Of a stretch of DNA of 64,000 nucleotides, positions 62,997 to 64,000 are shown one piece after another (within the stretch, counting starts at the first letter, position 1; every line of letters begins with the position of its first letter). Source of the stretch: CBDHDJ01 sp965261645 (GTDB lineage: Bacteria; Pseudomonadota; Alphaproteobacteria; SHVV01). The notes beneath the pieces are model-generated. The model had not been told where the DNA came from, ran no database searches, and was given only the letters and a program-made list of their open reading frames with translations. Made by a program: the position numbers and the translations under genes. The stretch covers positions 1,426,001 to 1,490,000 of the forward strand of contig CBDHDJ010000004.1 in the NCBI GenBank assembly GCA_965261645.1. Reading direction: 5' to 3'.

Positions 62997-64000
62997 CAGC
63001 CCGTTGATTAAGTGGCTTTTTCCGGCTCTCACTCCCAGATGAGGAATGCGGCGGCGAAAGCCGTCTGGCCGCTTTGCGAGCCCCCCCGTGCCACCAGCAT
63101 GGCCCCGGTGGGCGTGAGCAGAACGAAAATACCGCCATATCCGCCCGCCACGGCCTCCCGCGGGGTGCCGGCGCCGATGAGCTGGCGCATCAGTAACGAT
63201 AGATTGTGGCCGGCGACGTGGAGCAGGTATCGCTTGTGCACATTCTCTCGCCCGCGCAGCCAGGTTCGTCGCATGCCGCCACGATCGAGGTTGTGGGCAA
63301 AGCAGCGCTCGACGATCTCGGCGCGCAGCTTGAAGGCCTCGCGGGCGACCCCGGACTTGAGCCGCGCACGGTTATTGGTGACCGCGCGCCGCGCCGCCTC
63401 ATCACCGTGCCAGCGCGAAAAGCCGGTCTGCTTGGGCGCCGCGATCCGGGTCTTCCAGGGACTGTCGTTCAGAGCCCTCAAGACCGCCCGTGAGTGATAA
63501 CCTTTGTCGGCGACGCATTCGGCCGGGTCCTCCGATGTCGGTGCCGCATCCACCGCCTCGAGGTTTGCCTCGGCCTTCGCCAGGGTCTTGGAAAGCGTCG
63601 TGGTGTCGCCCTCATCGGCCGGGTGCAGCTCGGCCGCCACCACCGCGCCGGTGTCCAGATCCACCGCGTGCTCGGGCTTGTAGGCCAGATGCGTCGTGCC
63701 GTCCTTCATCTTGGCGATCTTGGACTCGGGGTCGCTCTTCGAAACCCAATCCGTGTTGGAAAGCTTCTTGCCCTTGCGCTTCCGGTCCAGACGCGCCAGG
63801 TCCTCGGCCGTGGGTGTCTCGACCCCGCTTTCCCGGGCCAGGCGCTCCAGCATCTCCCGGTAGCCTTCGCCGTTGTCGCGCCGCACGATGTTCCGCAGCG
63901 CCGCGTTGGCCTCCATGGTCGAGGCATCGACGCCGATGCGCTCGCCCTTGATCAGCCCCGCCTCGGCGATCAGCACCAGAACCCAGTCGAAGACCGCCGC
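62997..64000 (-). mobile_element. IS1182-like insertion sequence, copy D (partial at window end)
   Basis: The left end CAGCCCGTTGATTAAGT is at 62997-63013, with CTAA just outside. About 1,004 of the expected 1,444 bases are inside the window; the other end and flank cannot be seen. Confidence 0.88.
63029..64000 (-). CDS. IS1182-like DDE transposase (copy D), N-terminus outside window
   Basis: This is the C-terminal 323 residues of the same transposase, open to the window edge. The tryptophan that is amber in copy C is TGG here. It differs from copies A and B in PESKIAKM (PEAKITKM there). The DDE core motifs are present. Confidence 0.85.
   Translation of the reverse strand, partial: AAVFDWVLVLIAEAGLIKGERIGVDASTMEANAALRNIVRRDNGEGYREMLERLARESGVETPTAEDLARLDRKRKGKKLSNTDWVSKSDPESKIAKMKDGTTHLAYKPEHAVDLDTGAVVAAELHPADEGDTTTLSKTLAKAEANLEAVDAAPTSEDPAECVADKGYHSRAVLRALNDSPWKTRIAAPKQTGFSRWHGDEAARRAVTNNRARLKSGVAREAFKLRAEIVERCFAHNLDRGGMRRTWLRGRENVHKRYLLHVAGHNLSLLMRQLIGAGTPREAVAGGYGGIFVLLTPTGAMLVARGGSQSGQTAFAAAFLIWE

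Noticed and set aside
1..64000. CRISPR arrays, tRNA or rRNA genes, prophage, toxin-antitoxin or defence islands
   Set aside because: No regularly spaced short repeats, no tRNA T-loop signature in a cloverleaf context, no rRNA segments and no phage or defence gene were seen; many mobile genes are present but all are insertion sequences.

Overview
This is a GC-rich chromosomal window from an alphaproteobacterium, most like the Rhodospirillales and their relatives. The evidence is the gene order enoyl-CoA hydratase, rpsT, rhodanese, dnaA, dnaN, recF, gyrB at the left end, together with alphaproteobacterial markers (MmcB, YcgN, SYLF protein, DUF1127) and the xseB-ispA-dxs-tlyA block. The organism is Gram-negative: it has heptose/LPS core genes and an RND efflux pair. 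It handles acyl-CoA substrates (two acyl-CoA dehydrogenases, an acyl-CoA ligase, an enoyl-CoA hydratase).

Layout. 1-9 kb: the replication-initiation neighbourhood. 9-13.5 kb: YcgN, a small YbgE-like membrane protein, then a cobD/cbiB-like gene broken by two different insertion sequences 48 bases apart. 13.5-16.5 kb: SYLF lipoid-binding protein, histidine phosphatase and a two-gene ABC exporter, all on the minus strand. 16.6-20.6 kb: a metallophosphoesterase followed by gmhA-hldE-hldD for ADP-heptose. 20.7-29.5 kb: mmcB, then a run of damaged genes (two class III cyclases, a pentapeptide-repeat protein, an FkbM methyltransferase) around intact RidA, dienelactone hydrolase and amidohydrolase genes. 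29.6-36.6 kb: an insertion-sequence graveyard with PhyH dioxygenase, gene fragments, a broken cytochrome P460 and a broken MFS transporter. 36.6-47.7 kb: a DoxX/NDH-2 fusion, bicupin dioxygenase, FAD oxidoreductase, Sua5, and an acyl-CoA dehydrogenase / acyl-CoA ligase / quinone oxidoreductase run. 47.7-50.4 kb: a base-composition-shifted stretch with an uncharacterised secreted protein, dispersed repeats and a DUF1127 gene broken by an IS3 element. 50.4-54.6 kb: RND pump. 54.7-62.4 kb: HDAC-like deacetylase, xseB-ispA-dxs-tlyA (isoprenoid precursor supply), acyl-CoA dehydrogenase and a TTC38-like TPR protein. 62.4-64 kb: a frameshifted rhodanese, a repeat, and a fourth copy of the IS1182-like element running off the end.

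The most striking property is active genome decay by mobile elements. Four copies of one 1,444-base IS1182-like element, two unrelated IS630-type elements and one IS3 element lie here. In three cases (cobD, P460, DUF1127) removing the element and one target repeat restores the host reading frame exactly, so the insertions look recent. Single-base frameshifts and isolated stop codons in five more genes suggest continuing loss, although sequencing error must be excluded for the frameshifts. I found no CRISPR array, prophage, tRNA or rRNA gene, and no convincing new defence or biosynthetic system. The least explained items are the secreted family at 47,926-48,585, the double-DoxX/NDH-2 fusion and the dispersed repeat.
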